From contig NZ_LZSY01000104.1 of the NCBI RefSeq assembly GCF_001665625.1, forward strand, positions 16,767-80,766: 64,000 nt of DNA, written 5' to 3'. The notes below the pieces were generated by a model that saw only the letters and a program-made list of their open reading frames with translations, did no database searches and was not told the origin of the DNA. The first letter of the stretch is position 1. Every line of letters starts with the position of its first letter. Source of the stretch: Mycolicibacterium peregrinum. GTDB taxonomy: Bacteria; Actinomycetota; Actinomycetes; Mycobacteriales; Mycobacteriaceae. The position numbers and the translations under genes were made by a program. Positions 54,488 to 63,437 of this stretch are shown one piece after another.

Positions 54488-56272
54488 TCAAAACCGGGGT
54501 TCTCCCAGCCAGAGCGCGTGGGATCCGGTCACCGCGCGCCCGGCGTTCTCGAGTACTCCGACCACCGATTGCCCCAGCAGGTTGCCGACGGCCTGCGGCA
54601 CCGACGCGGCTGCGGGTTGAGAGGAGGGCTTGGGCCGCAACATGTCCAACCAGGACGAACCGGGATAGCTCAGCACCCGCACCTTGGTGTCCGGATCCAA
54701 CCCGGCCAGGACCTTGGCGCGGGTGACCGCGGTACGTAGGCCACCGAGTTCGTCGACGAGGCCGTGCCCCTTGGCGTCGGCGCCCGTCCAGATCCGACCG
54801 CGCGCCACCTGGTCCACCTGCTCGACCGAGAGCTTGCGCCCCTCGGCCACGCGGGTGATGAAATCGGTGTAGAGCAGGTCGGTCTCGGCTTCGATTTGGG
54901 CGTGCTGTTCGTCGGTGAACGGTGAGTTCGACGACCAGGCATCGGCATTCGGGTTGGTACGCAAGGAATCCGATCCGACGCCCAACTTGTCCTTGAGCTC
55001 ACGGGAGACCAACTTGCCGGTGATCACACCGATGGACCCGGTGATGGTGCCCGCATTGGCCACGATCTCGTCTGCGGCCATCGACACGTAGTAGCCGCCC
55101 GATGCTGCCACCGCCCCCATCGAGGCGACGATGGGCTTACCGCGCTCGCGAATCCGAACCACCTCGCGCCAAATGGTTTCCGACCCGGACACCGAGCCGC
55201 CGGGGCTGTCGACGCGCAGCACGATCGCCGACACCTCATCGTCGGCAGCGGCCTCACGCAGAGCCGCGGCGATGGTGTCGCCGCCGGCACTGGAATTACC
55301 CAGCGGCAGCACCTGTGGCCCGCCGCGGCCGCTCACGATCGGGCCGTGCAACGTCACCAGCGCGATCGTTGGCTTCGACTTACGGCCCGGTATCTGTGGC
55401 GTCGGAACCTTCGGAGTGGTCCGCGCATAGCGCGAAAGATAAAGCCGCGGTGGAGCATCGGGGTGACTGTCGGCATCGGCGCCTGCCTCGGTCGGCCCGC
55501 CCGACAGTTCCCCGATGCGTGAATAGGCTTCGTCACGGAACCCGATCCGGTCGATCAGGCCGGCGGTGACGGCGTCATCTCGCAGCACCGGCGCCTTGTC
55601 CGCCAGTACGTTGACCGCCTCCGAGGTCAGGCCCCGCGATTCGGCGATGGCCTGCCACACCTGCGATTGCAGGCTTTCGATCATCCGGCCGTCGGCCTCA
55701 CGCTGCGCGTCGGTGTAGCGGGCTTCCGTGAAAACGTTTGCCGCGGACTTGTATTCGCCGCGCGCGACGAACTGTGCCTCGACACCCACCTTGTCCAGCG
55801 CGTCGCGCAGGAACATTGCATTGGTGGCGAAACCGACCAGCCCGACTGTGCCCGAAGGCTGCATCCACACTTCGCGGAAGGCGGATGCCAGGTAATAAGA
55901 CAGCGTGCCGGGGTACGTCTCGGCCCAGGCCACCGTGGGCTTCACCGCGCTGAACGCCGCGATGGTATCCCGCAGTTCCTGTACCGGGCCGGGCGCAGCA
56001 GCGGGCAACTGCACCCGCGCGATCAACCCGGCCACCCGGTCGTCCTCGGCTGCGCGGTGGATCGCGGCGACGGCCTGCCGCAACACCAGCGGGCGGCCCC
56101 CGCCCGCGATCACGGCCAACGGATCGAATCCGGCGGTCTCCGGCGGGGTCGACATCAGATCCAACTCCAGCACACACCCGTTGGGCACTCCGTTGTGCCG
56201 GGCGGTGTCCACGCGCCGGGCCAACACCTTGAGATCGTCCGGGCCGGGTAGTCCTGGGAGAAAAGCGAACAT
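54488..56272 (-). CDS. sppA: Signal peptide peptidase SppA (protease IV, S49)
   Basis: 594 aa with the tandem S49 architecture of protease IV. Lys175 (RGEYKSAANVFTEA) is the expected general base and Ser391 (GAVAASGGYYVSMAA) the nucleophile. The product has no obvious N-terminal membrane anchor, unlike E. coli SppA. Degrades cleaved signal peptides or exported protein fragments. Downstream of the ribosomal block, corresponding to Rv0724. Confidence 0.92.
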   Translation of the reverse strand: MFAFLPGLPGPDDLKVLARRVDTARHNGVPNGCVLELDLMSTPPETAGFDPLAVIAGGGRPLVLRQAVAAIHRAAEDDRVAGLIARVQLPAAAPGPVQELRDTIAAFSAVKPTVAWAETYPGTLSYYLASAFREVWMQPSGTVGLVGFATNAMFLRDALDKVGVEAQFVARGEYKSAANVFTEARYTDAQREADGRMIESLQSQVWQAIAESRGLTSEAVNVLADKAPVLRDDAVTAGLIDRIGFRDEAYSRIGELSGGPTEAGADADSHPDAPPRLYLSRYARTTPKVPTPQIPGRKSKPTIALVTLHGPIVSGRGGPQVLPLGNSSAGGDTIAAALREAAADDEVSAIVLRVDSPGGSVSGSETIWREVVRIRERGKPIVASMGAVAASGGYYVSMAADEIVANAGTITGSIGVITGKLVSRELKDKLGVGSDSLRTNPNADAWSSNSPFTDEQHAQIEAETDLLYTDFITRVAEGRKLSVEQVDQVARGRIWTGADAKGHGLVDELGGLRTAVTRAKVLAGLDPDTKVRVLSYPGSSWLDMLRPKPSSQPAAASVPQAVGNLLGQSVVGVLENAGRAVTGSHALWLGEPRF

Positions 56273-56346
56273 GGACCGAGCCTACCGATCGGCGGATTCC
56301 GCGCGCGGCGACGAGAACTGTCGCCCTACCGGACCACCGTCGTACC

Positions 56347-57282
56347 GTGAGACGGGTGACGTTCTCCATCTCGCTCCCGCAACTCGATCACGACGGCTTC
56401 GACGACGCGGCCTTCAAGGCGTATCTGGCCCGCGCCGAGGAACTCGGTTTCGAGGGCGGTTGGACGATCGAGCAGACCGTGGGGCCGGCACCGACGATCG
56501 CCCCGTTGGAGCTGTTGTCGTATGCCGCGGCGGTCACCACGAGGCTGCGACTGGGGGTCGCGGTTCTGGTCACCTCGTTGCACGACCCGTTGCAGTTGGC
56601 TTCGGCGATCACGGCGGTGGACCGGCTCAGCCACGGCCGCCTCGACGTCGGCGTGGCCCCGGGCGGCAGCTTCCGGCAGTTCCCGGCGTTCGGGGTGGAC
56701 TCGTCGACATTCATCTCCAGCTTCACCGAGGGTTTGGAGTTGATGAAAGCCGCCTGGTCGGATGAACCCCGGATCACCTTCCACGGTCGCTTCCGCGATG
56801 TCGACGATCTGGCCATCAGCCCCAAACCCGTTCAGCGACCACACCCGCCGATCTGGTTCGGGGCCAACGCGCCGAGGGCTCTGGCGCGGGCGGTCCGTTA
56901 CGGCGATGCGTTTCTGGGAGCCGGCTCGTCGACCACCGCGGCCTTCGCCGAGGCGGTCCGGACGGTGCACCGCGAAATCGACGAGCAGGGCAAGGATCAG
57001 GCCGGATTCCGGATCGGCAAGCGGGTGTATCTGATCGTCGACGACGACCCTGCCCGTGCTCGCGAGCGGGTGGACGCGGGCCTTCGGCGGATCTACGGGG
57101 ACCGGACGCACCTGGGCGAGGTGGCGGTCGCCGGGACTGTGGACGACGTGGTCCGGGGTCTGCGCGAGGTGCTCGAAGCGGGGGCACAGACCGTCGTACT
57201 CAACCCCACCGGCGCCACGATCGCCGAGGACCGCGAACAGATGGAACGGCTTGCTGCCGACGTGATCCCGCAGCTCACCTAG
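56347..57282 (+). CDS. Luciferase-like (LLM class) F420-dependent oxidoreductase
   Basis: 311 aa TIM-barrel. RLRLGVAVLVTSLHDPLQLA, SHGRLDVGVAPGGSFRQFPA and KPVQRPHPPIWFGANAPRAL are typical of F420-type luciferase-like proteins. Not closely similar to the tandem pair at 12-13.8 kb. GTG 56347 is used; GTG 56356 is an alternative. Divergent from sppA and convergent with rplO across a perfect hairpin. Confidence 0.82.
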   Translation: MRRVTFSISLPQLDHDGFDDAAFKAYLARAEELGFEGGWTIEQTVGPAPTIAPLELLSYAAAVTTRLRLGVAVLVTSLHDPLQLASAITAVDRLSHGRLDVGVAPGGSFRQFPAFGVDSSTFISSFTEGLELMKAAWSDEPRITFHGRFRDVDDLAISPKPVQRPHPPIWFGANAPRALARAVRYGDAFLGAGSSTTAAFAEAVRTVHREIDEQGKDQAGFRIGKRVYLIVDDDPARARERVDAGLRRIYGDRTHLGEVAVAGTVDDVVRGLREVLEAGAQTVVLNPTGATIAEDREQMERLAADVIPQLT

Positions 57283-57291
57283 CCCCGCCAA

Positions 57292-57341
57292 CAGACACAA
57301 AACTGCCCCAAAACCGAAGTCTTGGGGCAGTTTTGTGTCTG
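57292..57341. terminator. Perfect 20-bp inverted repeat between convergent luciferase-like gene and rplO
   Basis: Arms 57292-57311 and 57322-57341 are exact complements, with a 10-nt loop. A run of A/T (ACAAAA/TTTTGT) sits inside the stem; there is no U-tract outside. Position between two converging stops suggests a bidirectional terminator of the mycobacterial no-U-tract type. Confidence 0.7.
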
Positions 57342-57355
57342 CTCGCGCAGCGAAA

Positions 57356-57799
57356 CTAGAGCTCGGTAGCCGAACCGCCGGCAGCGGAGATCGCCTCACG
57401 GGCGCTACCGCTGAACTTGTTGGCGGTCACGTCGACCTTGACGGCCAGCTTGCCGTCGCCGAGCACCTTCACCAGGCTGTTCTTGCGAACGAGGCCCTTG
57501 GCAACCAGCTCGTCGACACCGATGGTGCCGCCCTGCGGGAAGGCCTTGGCGATGTCGCCGACGTTGACGACCTCGTACTCGGTCCGGAAGCGGTTCTTGA
57601 AGCCCTTGAGCTTCGGCAGCCGCATGTGGATCGGCATCTGGCCACCCTCGAACGTCGCGGGGACGTTCTTGCGGGCCTTGGTGCCCTTGGTACCACGACC
57701 GGCGGTCTTACCCTTGGAGCCCTCACCACGACCGACGCGGGTCTTGGCCTTCTTCTCTCCGGGGGCGGGCCTCAGGTCGTGAAGCTTGATAACGGACAT
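57356..57799 (-). CDS. rplO: 50S ribosomal protein L15
   Basis: 147 aa. [39 protein letters not shown] and the C-terminal [20 protein letters not shown] are the L15 signatures. Last gene of the spc operon here; secY, which usually follows rplO, is displaced 14 kb away. Confidence 0.96.
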   Translation of the reverse strand: MSVIKLHDLRPAPGEKKAKTRVGRGEGSKGKTAGRGTKGTKARKNVPATFEGGQMPIHMRLPKLKGFKNRFRTEYEVVNVGDIAKAFPQGGTIGVDELVAKGLVRKNSLVKVLGDGKLAVKVDVTANKFSGSAREAISAAGGSATEL

Positions 57800-57984
57800 C
57801 AGGACTTCACCTCCTCCACCTCGATGAGGTGATGAACGGCCTTGATCAGACCGCGGGTCTGCGCGTTGTCCTCACGCACCACGGACTGACGAATCTTCTT
57901 CAGCCCCAGGGTCCGCAGGCTTTCGCGCTGCTTCCAGCGTGCGCCGATGGTTCCGCGCACCTGGGTGATCTTGAGTTCTGCCAT
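57799..57984 (-). CDS. rpmD: 50S ribosomal protein L30
   Basis: 61 aa, [20 protein letters not shown] to IEVEEVKS. Single small domain; no other candidate function. Overlaps rplO by 1 bp and follows rpsE by 2 bp. Confidence 0.95.
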   Translation of the reverse strand: MAELKITQVRGTIGARWKQRESLRTLGLKKIRQSVVREDNAQTRGLIKAVHHLIEVEEVKS

Positions 57985-57986
57985 GG

Positions 57987-58646
57987 TTATGCCGATCCCT
58001 CACGCGCTGCTGCGGCAGCAAGCGCTTCGCTCTCGCGCCGGGCCTTCAGCATGCCGGCCGGCGCCACGTCCTCGAGGGGCAGACCGCGACGGGCCGCCAC
58101 CTCTTCGGGACGCTGGATCATCTTCAGCGCGGCAACGGTGGCATGCACCACGTTGATCGCGTTGTCACTGCCCAGCGACTTGGCCAGGATGTCGTGCACG
58201 CCGGCGCATTCCAGCACCGCGCGAGCCGCACCACCGGCGATCACACCGGTACCCGGGCTGGCCGGACGCAGCATCACCACACCGGCAGCGGCTTCGCCCT
58301 GAACCGGATGGACGATGGTGCCGCCGATCAGCGGAACCCGGAAGAAGCCCTTGCGAGCCTCCTCGACGCCCTTGGCGATGGCGGCCGGAACTTCCTTGGC
58401 CTTGCCGTAGCCGACGCCGACCATGCCCTTGCCGTCACCGACGATGACCAGCGCGGTGAAGCTGAAGCGCCGACCACCCTTGACCACCTTGGAGACGCGG
58501 TTGATCGACACCACGCGCTCGATGTAGTTGCTCTTCTCGCCGCTGTCGCGGCCACCACGGCCACCGCGGTCGTCGCGGCGGCCACGGCCACCGCGGTTGT
58601 CGGAAGCGCCTGGGCCGCCGGCACCAGTTGCCTGCTCGGCCATCAT
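57987..58646 (-). CDS. rpsE: 30S ribosomal protein S5
   Basis: 219 aa. A Gly/Arg/Asp-rich N-terminal tail (about 1-45, [17 protein letters not shown]) precedes the S5 core: [41 protein letters not shown]1-M2 (58646 or 58643) are both ATG. Decoding-fidelity protein of the small subunit. Confidence 0.95.
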   Translation of the reverse strand: MMAEQATGAGGPGASDNRGGRGRRDDRGGRGGRDSGEKSNYIERVVSINRVSKVVKGGRRFSFTALVIVGDGKGMVGVGYGKAKEVPAAIAKGVEEARKGFFRVPLIGGTIVHPVQGEAAAGVVMLRPASPGTGVIAGGAARAVLECAGVHDILAKSLGSDNAINVVHATVAALKMIQRPEEVAARRGLPLEDVAPAGMLKARRESEALAAAAAREGSA

Positions 58647-58668
58647 GCAGTCCTCTCGTTGACAGTCA

Positions 58669-59076
58669 TCAGAATTTCAGCCCGCCCTCGCGCGCGGCAT
58701 CCGCCAGCGCGGCGATCCGGCCGCCATAGGTGTAGCCACCGCGGTCGAACACAACCGTGTCGACGCCGGCAGCCTTGGCACGCTCGGCGATCAGCTGACC
58801 GACCCGAACGCTGTGCGCCTTTTTGTCACCCTCGACGGCACGCACGTCGGCCTCGATCGAGCTGGCAGCCGCCAGCGTGACGCCTTCCAGGTCGTCGATG
58901 AGCTGGACGTGGATGTGCCGTGCCGAGCGGTTGACCACCAGACGCGGGGTCTCGGCGGTGCCGGAGACCTTCTTGCGCAACCGGGCGTGCCGACGCAGCC
59001 GGGAGTTACGGCGAGTCTCAGAGATGTTCTGCCCCACCGGCTTGCGGACGGCGGCAGCTTGAGTCTTTGCAGCCAT
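58669..59076 (-). CDS. rplR: 50S ribosomal protein L18
   Basis: 135 aa. [20 protein letters not shown] and [18 protein letters not shown] match L18, ending [20 protein letters not shown]. 5S rRNA-binding. Start overlaps nothing; 2 bp after rplF. Confidence 0.96.
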   Translation of the reverse strand: MAAKTQAAAVRKPVGQNISETRRNSRLRRHARLRKKVSGTAETPRLVVNRSARHIHVQLIDDLEGVTLAAASSIEADVRAVEGDKKAHSVRVGQLIAERAKAAGVDTVVFDRGGYTYGGRIAALADAAREGGLKF

Positions 59077-59078
59077 GG

Positions 59079-59618
59079 TTACTTACCTGTCTTTCCGACC
59101 TTGCGGCGGATCTGCTCACCCTCGTAACGCACACCCTTGCCCTTGTACGGGTCGGGGCGGCGCAGGCGGCGGATGACCGCGGAGATCTGACCGACCTTTT
59201 GCTTGTCGATACCCGTGACCGAGAACTTGGTGGGCGTCTCGACGGCGAAGGTGATGCCCTCGGGCGCCTCGATCACCACGGGGTGGCTGTAGCCGAGTGC
59301 GAACTCCAGGTTGGAACCCTTGAGTGCGACGCGGTAGCCGACGCCGAAGATCTCCATCTTGCGGGTGTAGCCCTCGGTGACGCCGGTGACCAGGTTGGCC
59401 ACCAGGGTGCGGGAGAGCCCGTGCAGGGAGCGGCTGCGCCGCTCGTCATCGGGACGGCTGACCACGATGGCGCCGTCTTCGTTGCGCTCGACGGTGATCG
59501 GCTCGGCGACATCGAGGGTCAGGGTGCCCTTGGGGCCCTTGACCGAGACGTTGCGGCCGTCAATCGTCACATCGACCCCGGCTGGAACCAGGACCGGCTG
59601 CTTACCAATACGCGACAT
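59079..59618 (-). CDS. rplF: 50S ribosomal protein L6
   Basis: 179 aa. [35 protein letters not shown] and the C-terminal [20 protein letters not shown] are characteristic of L6, near the GTPase centre of the large subunit. Confidence 0.96.
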   Translation of the reverse strand: MSRIGKQPVLVPAGVDVTIDGRNVSVKGPKGTLTLDVAEPITVERNEDGAIVVSRPDDERRSRSLHGLSRTLVANLVTGVTEGYTRKMEIFGVGYRVALKGSNLEFALGYSHPVVIEAPEGITFAVETPTKFSVTGIDKQKVGQISAVIRRLRRPDPYKGKGVRYEGEQIRRKVGKTGK

Positions 59619-59631
59619 GTCTTCTATCCCC

Positions 59632-60030
59632 TCACCACACGTAGGCGAGGACTTCGCCGCCCACGCCGCTTCGTGCCGCCTGACGGTCGGTGAGCAGGCC
59701 CGAGGACGTGGAGATGATCGCCACGCCCAGGCCGCCGAGCACCCGAGGCAGATTGGTGGACTTTGCGTAAACCCGCAGACCGGGCTTGCTCACGCGACGC
59801 AGGCCGGCGATGCTGCGCTCACGGCTGGGGCCGTACTTGAGCGACACCACCAGGGACTTGCCGACGCGGGCATCCTCGGTGCGGTAATCGGAGATGTAGC
59901 CCTCTTTCTTGAGGATCTCGGCGATGTTCGCCTTGATCTTCGAGTGGGGCAGGGTCACCTCATCGTGGTACGCCGAATTGGCGTTGCGCAGACGTGTCAA
60001 GAAGTCTGCGATCGGGTCAGTCATCGTCAT
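59632..60030 (-). CDS. rpsH: 30S ribosomal protein S8
   Basis: 132 aa. [40 protein letters not shown] and [21 protein letters not shown]8 binds the central 16S domain and commonly acts as the translational repressor of the spc operon. Confidence 0.96.
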   Translation of the reverse strand: MTMTDPIADFLTRLRNANSAYHDEVTLPHSKIKANIAEILKKEGYISDYRTEDARVGKSLVVSLKYGPSRERSIAGLRRVSKPGLRVYAKSTNLPRVLGGLGVAIISTSSGLLTDRQAARSGVGGEVLAYVW

Positions 60031-60129
60031 GACAACCGGCTCACCTTCCTCGCGGCGGTTCCCTGTTCAGGGCCTTCCGCAACCTGTTTGGATTGGTCTG
60101 TGTGGTCTACTGCGCAGATGCCGGCTGGA

Positions 60130-60315
60130 TTACCAGCTGGACTTCTGCACACCGGGCAGCTCACCTGCGTGCGCCATCTCGCGCAGGCAGATACGGCAGA
60201 GCCCGAACTTGCGGTAGACCGAGTGCGGGCGACCGCACTTGTTGCACCGCGTGTACGCGCGAACCGCGAACTTGGGCTTCTTGTTGGCCTTGTGGACCAG
60301 CGCCTTCTTTGCCAT
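60130..60315 (-). CDS. rpsZ: 30S ribosomal protein S14, zinc-binding form
   Basis: 61 aa. [20 protein letters not shown] then Cys-x2-Cys in [10 protein letters not shown] and Cys-x2-Cys in [10 protein letters not shown], a zinc ribbon. The short C+ type; many mycobacteria also have a zinc-free S14 elsewhere, induced by zinc limitation. Confidence 0.95.
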
Positions 60316-60319
60316 GTGC

Positions 60320-60883
60320 TCAGTTCTCCTTGAAGGGGAAGCCCAGCGCCTTCAGCAGCGCACGGCCTTCGTCGTCGTTGGTCGCCGAGGTGACCACGGT
60401 GATGTCCATACCGCGGGGACGGTCGATGGAATCGACGTCGATCTCGTGGAACATCGACTGCTCGTTGAGGCCGAAGGTGTAGTTACCGGTGCCGTCGAAC
60501 TGCTTGCCGTTGAGGCCGCGGAAGTCGCGGATACGGGGCAGGGCGATGGAGATCAGCCGGTCCAGGAACTCCCACATCCGGTCGCCGCGCAGCGTGACGC
60601 GCGCGCCGATGGGCATGCCCTCGCGCAGCTTGAACTGTGCGATGGACTTGCGGGCCTTGCGGATCTCCGGCTTCTGGCCGGTGATCAGGGCCAGGTCGGC
60701 GACCGCGCCGTTGATCAGCTTGGCGTCACGGGCGGCGTCACCGACACCCATGTTGACGACAACCTTGACCACGCCGGGGATCTGCATGACGTTGTCGAAC
60801 TCGAACTGCTTGTTCAGCGCCTCGCGGATCTCTTCGCGGTAGCGCTGCTTCAGGCGGGGCTGAACCTTTTCTGGTGCGGTCAT
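60320..60883 (-). CDS. rplE: 50S ribosomal protein L5
   Basis: 187 aa. [40 protein letters not shown] and [20 protein letters not shown]. Large-subunit central protuberance protein binding 5S rRNA. Start overlaps the rplX stop (ATGA). Confidence 0.96.
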   Translation of the reverse strand: MTAPEKVQPRLKQRYREEIREALNKQFEFDNVMQIPGVVKVVVNMGVGDAARDAKLINGAVADLALITGQKPEIRKARKSIAQFKLREGMPIGARVTLRGDRMWEFLDRLISIALPRIRDFRGLNGKQFDGTGNYTFGLNEQSMFHEIDVDSIDRPRGMDITVVTSATNDDEGRALLKALGFPFKEN

Positions 60884-61200
60884 CAGATGTCCTTGCCATT
60901 GGTCTTGGCGATGCGGACCTTCTTGCCGGTCTCTTCATCGACGCGGTAACCCACACGAGTCGGCTTGCCGTCGGAATCGACCACCATCACGTTGGACACG
61001 TGGATGGCGGCTTCCTGGGTGACGATGCCACCCGACGATGCGCCACGCTCGTTCTGCGACTGGGCAGTGTGCTTCTTGATCCGGTTGACGCCCTCGACCA
61101 GAACCTTGTCGCGGGTCGGGTAGGCCTCGATGACCTTGCCCTTCGCGCCCTTGTCCTTGCCCGAGACCACCAGAACGGTGTCGCCCTTGTGGACCTTCAT
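60883..61200 (-). CDS. rplX: 50S ribosomal protein L24
   Basis: 105 aa from ATG 61200 ([20 protein letters not shown]), the family start; a GTG one codon upstream would add one residue. KOW motif at the N-terminus, [11 protein letters not shown] and [16 protein letters not shown]. Assembly initiator of the large subunit. The rplN stop and this start overlap by one base (TGATG). Confidence 0.95.
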   Translation of the reverse strand: MKVHKGDTVLVVSGKDKGAKGKVIEAYPTRDKVLVEGVNRIKKHTAQSQNERGASSGGIVTQEAAIHVSNVMVVDSDGKPTRVGYRVDEETGKKVRIAKTNGKDI

Positions 61201-61568
61201 CACAAAACCTCCGGCGCCAGCGAAACGATCTTCATGAAGCGCTTCTCGCGCAGTTCGCGGCCGACCGGCCCGAAGATGCGGGTACCGCGCGGGTCGTTGT
61301 CGGCCTTGATGATGACGGCCGCGTTCTCGTCGAACTTGATGTAGCTGCCGTCGGCGCGGCGACGCTCCTTGACGGTGCGGACCACGACGGCCTTGACGAC
61401 ATCGCCGCGCTTGACGTTGCCGCCGGGGATGGCGTCCTTGACGGTCGCAACGATGACATCACCGATGCCGGCGTAGCGTCGCGATGAGCCACCGAGCACG
61501 CGGATGCACAAGATCTCCTTGGCGCCCGTGTTGTCGGCGACCTTCAACCGCGATTCCTGCTGAATCAC
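61200..61568 (-). CDS. rplN: 50S ribosomal protein L14
   Basis: 122 aa, GTG start ([20 protein letters not shown]). [20 protein letters not shown] and [20 protein letters not shown] are typical. The longer frame to 61799 is a shadow. First gene of the rplN-rplX-rplE-rpsZ-rpsH-rplF-rplR-rpsE-rpmD-rplO run. A CAGGAG ribosome-binding site precedes the GTG. Confidence 0.96.
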   Translation of the reverse strand: MIQQESRLKVADNTGAKEILCIRVLGGSSRRYAGIGDVIVATVKDAIPGGNVKRGDVVKAVVVRTVKERRRADGSYIKFDENAAVIIKADNDPRGTRIFGPVGRELREKRFMKIVSLAPEVL

Positions 61569-61699
61569 TCGATCTCCTGACCTGGATTTGTATGCACGCC
61601 AGATACCGACCTGGACGTGCGCGGTCTTTGTTACCGAAGGGCACGCAGGGCCGACTCTTAAACAGCAGTCAACCGAGGTCTGCCCAAGGCAACCCCTAC

Positions 61700-61728
61700 A
61701 TAGTAGGTGAGCACGGCGAATGCACCAA
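61700..61728 (-). promoter_or_regulatory. Candidate SigA-type promoter for the rplN-rplO operon
   Basis: Minus-strand TTGGTG (61728-61723), 17 nt, TACTAT (61705-61700). The spacing is ideal and both boxes are reasonable. Start of transcription near 61693 leaves a leader of about 125 nt before rplN. Confidence 0.5.
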
Positions 61729-61745
61729 ATCGCCGCAGATCTACT

Positions 61746-61807
61746 CGCCGAACGTGCGGTGAGATCGCATCTGCGGGCTGAAACGCGATCTGCACGCACA
61801 CTCGGCG
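61746..61807. terminator. 23-nt imperfect inverted repeat between FGE stop and rplN promoter
   Basis: Arms 61746-61768 and 61785-61807 pair at 18 of 23 positions (CGCCGA, GTGCG and AGATCGC blocks perfect) around a 16-nt loop. It lies just past the FGE stop and just before the rplN promoter, so it plausibly terminates the sulfatase/FGE transcript. Confidence 0.55.
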
Positions 61808-61823
61808 TGAGTGCGTCGCGGGG

Positions 61824-62699
61824 TCAGCTGGTCACGCAGCGGAACCCGATGTGGGTGGTCGAGCTGTCCTGTGACTGCGGTGATCGCGCGGCCGGGCGGT
61901 AGCGGTGACAGTACTCCGGCGCGCAGAGGTGCGAACCGCCCTTGAGCACCTGGTTCACCATCGGATCGGGGTCCGCGGGCGGTGGGCAGCACGCGGGCGC
62001 GTCGGCATCCGGCCGGTGATGTCCGGCGAATCGGGTGGTGGTCCACTCCCACACATTGCCGATCATGTCGGCCAAGCCGAACGCGTTGGCCGGGAAGCTT
62101 CCGACCGGTGAGGTGCCACGCCAGCCCAGCGCGCCGTCGTTGCGGTACGGGAACCGGCCCTGCCAGGTGTTGGCCATGAGCGCTCCGCCGGGGGTGACGT
62201 CGTCGCCCCAGGCGTAGGTGCCCTCGACTCCCCCGCGGGCGGCGTACTCCCACTCGGCTTCGGTGGGCAGCCGGCGGCCGGCCCAGGCGGCGTAGGCCGC
62301 CGCATCGGGATAGGCGACCTGCACGACGGGGTGGTCCGGTGCGGCGGGCTCGCGGTCGGGGCCGAAGGGCCGACGCCAGTTGGCGCCGGGCGCCCAGTCC
62401 CACCACTGCCGCCAGTCCCGCAGGTCGACCGGGCCCTCGGCGGGCCTGAACACCAGGGCGCCGGGCACCAGGTCCGCCTCGTCCACACCGGGATACAACG
62501 CGGGGTCCATCGGCTGTTCGGCGACCGTCACGTATCCGGTGGCCTCGACGAACGCGCCGAACTGGGCAGTGGTGACCGGATGTTGTTCGATGGCGAACGC
62601 ACCGACGGTCACGGCGTGCACAGGGGCTTCTTCGGGGTAGAACGCCGTCGAGCCCATCCGGAAGGTCCCGCCGGGAAGCTCGATGAGTTCGGTGGCCAC
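61824..62699 (-). CDS. Formylglycine-generating enzyme (sulfatase-modifying factor)
   Basis: Oxidises the active-site Cys of sulfatases to C-alpha-formylglycine. 291 aa. GGTFRMGSTAFYPEEAPVHA start, RRLPTEAEWEYAARGG, FGLADMIGNVWEWT and the copper-site cysteines Cys259 and Cys264 in KGGSHLCAPEYCHRYRPAAR, then IGFRC. It lies two genes downstream of an arylsulfatase on the same strand, its natural client. Matches Rv0712 in sequence type and position. Confidence 0.93.
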   Translation of the reverse strand: MATELIELPGGTFRMGSTAFYPEEAPVHAVTVGAFAIEQHPVTTAQFGAFVEATGYVTVAEQPMDPALYPGVDEADLVPGALVFRPAEGPVDLRDWRQWWDWAPGANWRRPFGPDREPAAPDHPVVQVAYPDAAAYAAWAGRRLPTEAEWEYAARGGVEGTYAWGDDVTPGGALMANTWQGRFPYRNDGALGWRGTSPVGSFPANAFGLADMIGNVWEWTTTRFAGHHRPDADAPACCPPPADPDPMVNQVLKGGSHLCAPEYCHRYRPAARSPQSQDSSTTHIGFRCVTS

Positions 62700-62735
62700 G
62701 CCACCGAGGCTAGTCGCGCCCGGCCATCGGTCGGC

Positions 62736-63434
62736 TCAGCCCGGCATGGTGATGCCGAAGTCGGCGAGCAGCGCCGCACTGGCCTGGTCGAATTCCGGTG
62801 TGCCACTTGGGGCTTCGACGCGCACGGCGGCCAGGAAGTCGCCGCCGTTGGTCCACACGTGAACGATCCGGTCGGCGTAGCGGATGCCCTTGCCCGGCCG
62901 GTCGGCCAGGACGCCCATCAGCTTCTGCCCGCTGTAGCCGCACAGGTCTCCGGGCAGCACGCTGACGCTGTTGATGGAGAACTTCGCGACGCGCTCGTTG
63001 CTGTACTGGTCGAAGGCGTCCTGCGCGTCCGCGGTGGTCGGGGTGAGCCTGACCTCGGCTGTCACCCCAGCCGGTCCGGCCAGCCGCACGGTCTCCTCAT
63101 GCGGTACCACCTCGGTGAACCCGTCGGGTATCCCGACGGTGAGCGTCGGTGAACCGGGCGCCGGGCTGCGCACCGTGACGGTCGGTCCGCCCGGGGGTGG
63201 GCAGGTGATCTCACCGGCGGCCAGTGCCCGCCTGGTCGTGGGTTCGACGCCGTAGGCGGGCAGGGCGAATTCGGGTGCGGGCCGGCTCGACGAGGTGGTC
63301 ACCGCGGGAGCGGTCGTGACCGGTGCCGCCACGGTGGTGGCGGGGGCGACCGGGCTGTTGGCGGGGCCGCCGTTGCCGCAGCCCACCATCGCGACGACAG
63401 CCAGTGCACCGACACCCATCGCCATCGGGTTCAT
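62736..63434 (-). CDS. Secreted lipoprotein of unknown function
   Basis: 232 aa. Signal with lipobox VAMVGC (Cys19), a Pro/Thr/Ser-rich linker (about 22-53, AVTTSSSRPAPE), then a domain with two cysteines (EITCPPPGG, GDLCGYSGQK) resembling the mycobacterial LpqN/LpqT-type fold (PDGFTEV, VSVLPGDLCGYSG). Assignment to LpqN is tentative. It lies between atsA (3-bp gap) and FGE, so it may help deliver or use the sulfatase's substrate. Confidence 0.65.
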   Translation of the reverse strand: MNPMAMGVGALAVVAMVGCGNGGPANSPVAPATTVAAPVTTAPAVTTSSSRPAPEFALPAYGVEPTTRRALAAGEITCPPPGGPTVTVRSPAPGSPTLTVGIPDGFTEVVPHEETVRLAGPAGVTAEVRLTPTTADAQDAFDQYSNERVAKFSINSVSVLPGDLCGYSGQKLMGVLADRPGKGIRYADRIVHVWTNGGDFLAAVRVEAPSGTPEFDQASAALLADFGITMPG

Positions 63435-63437
63435 CGA

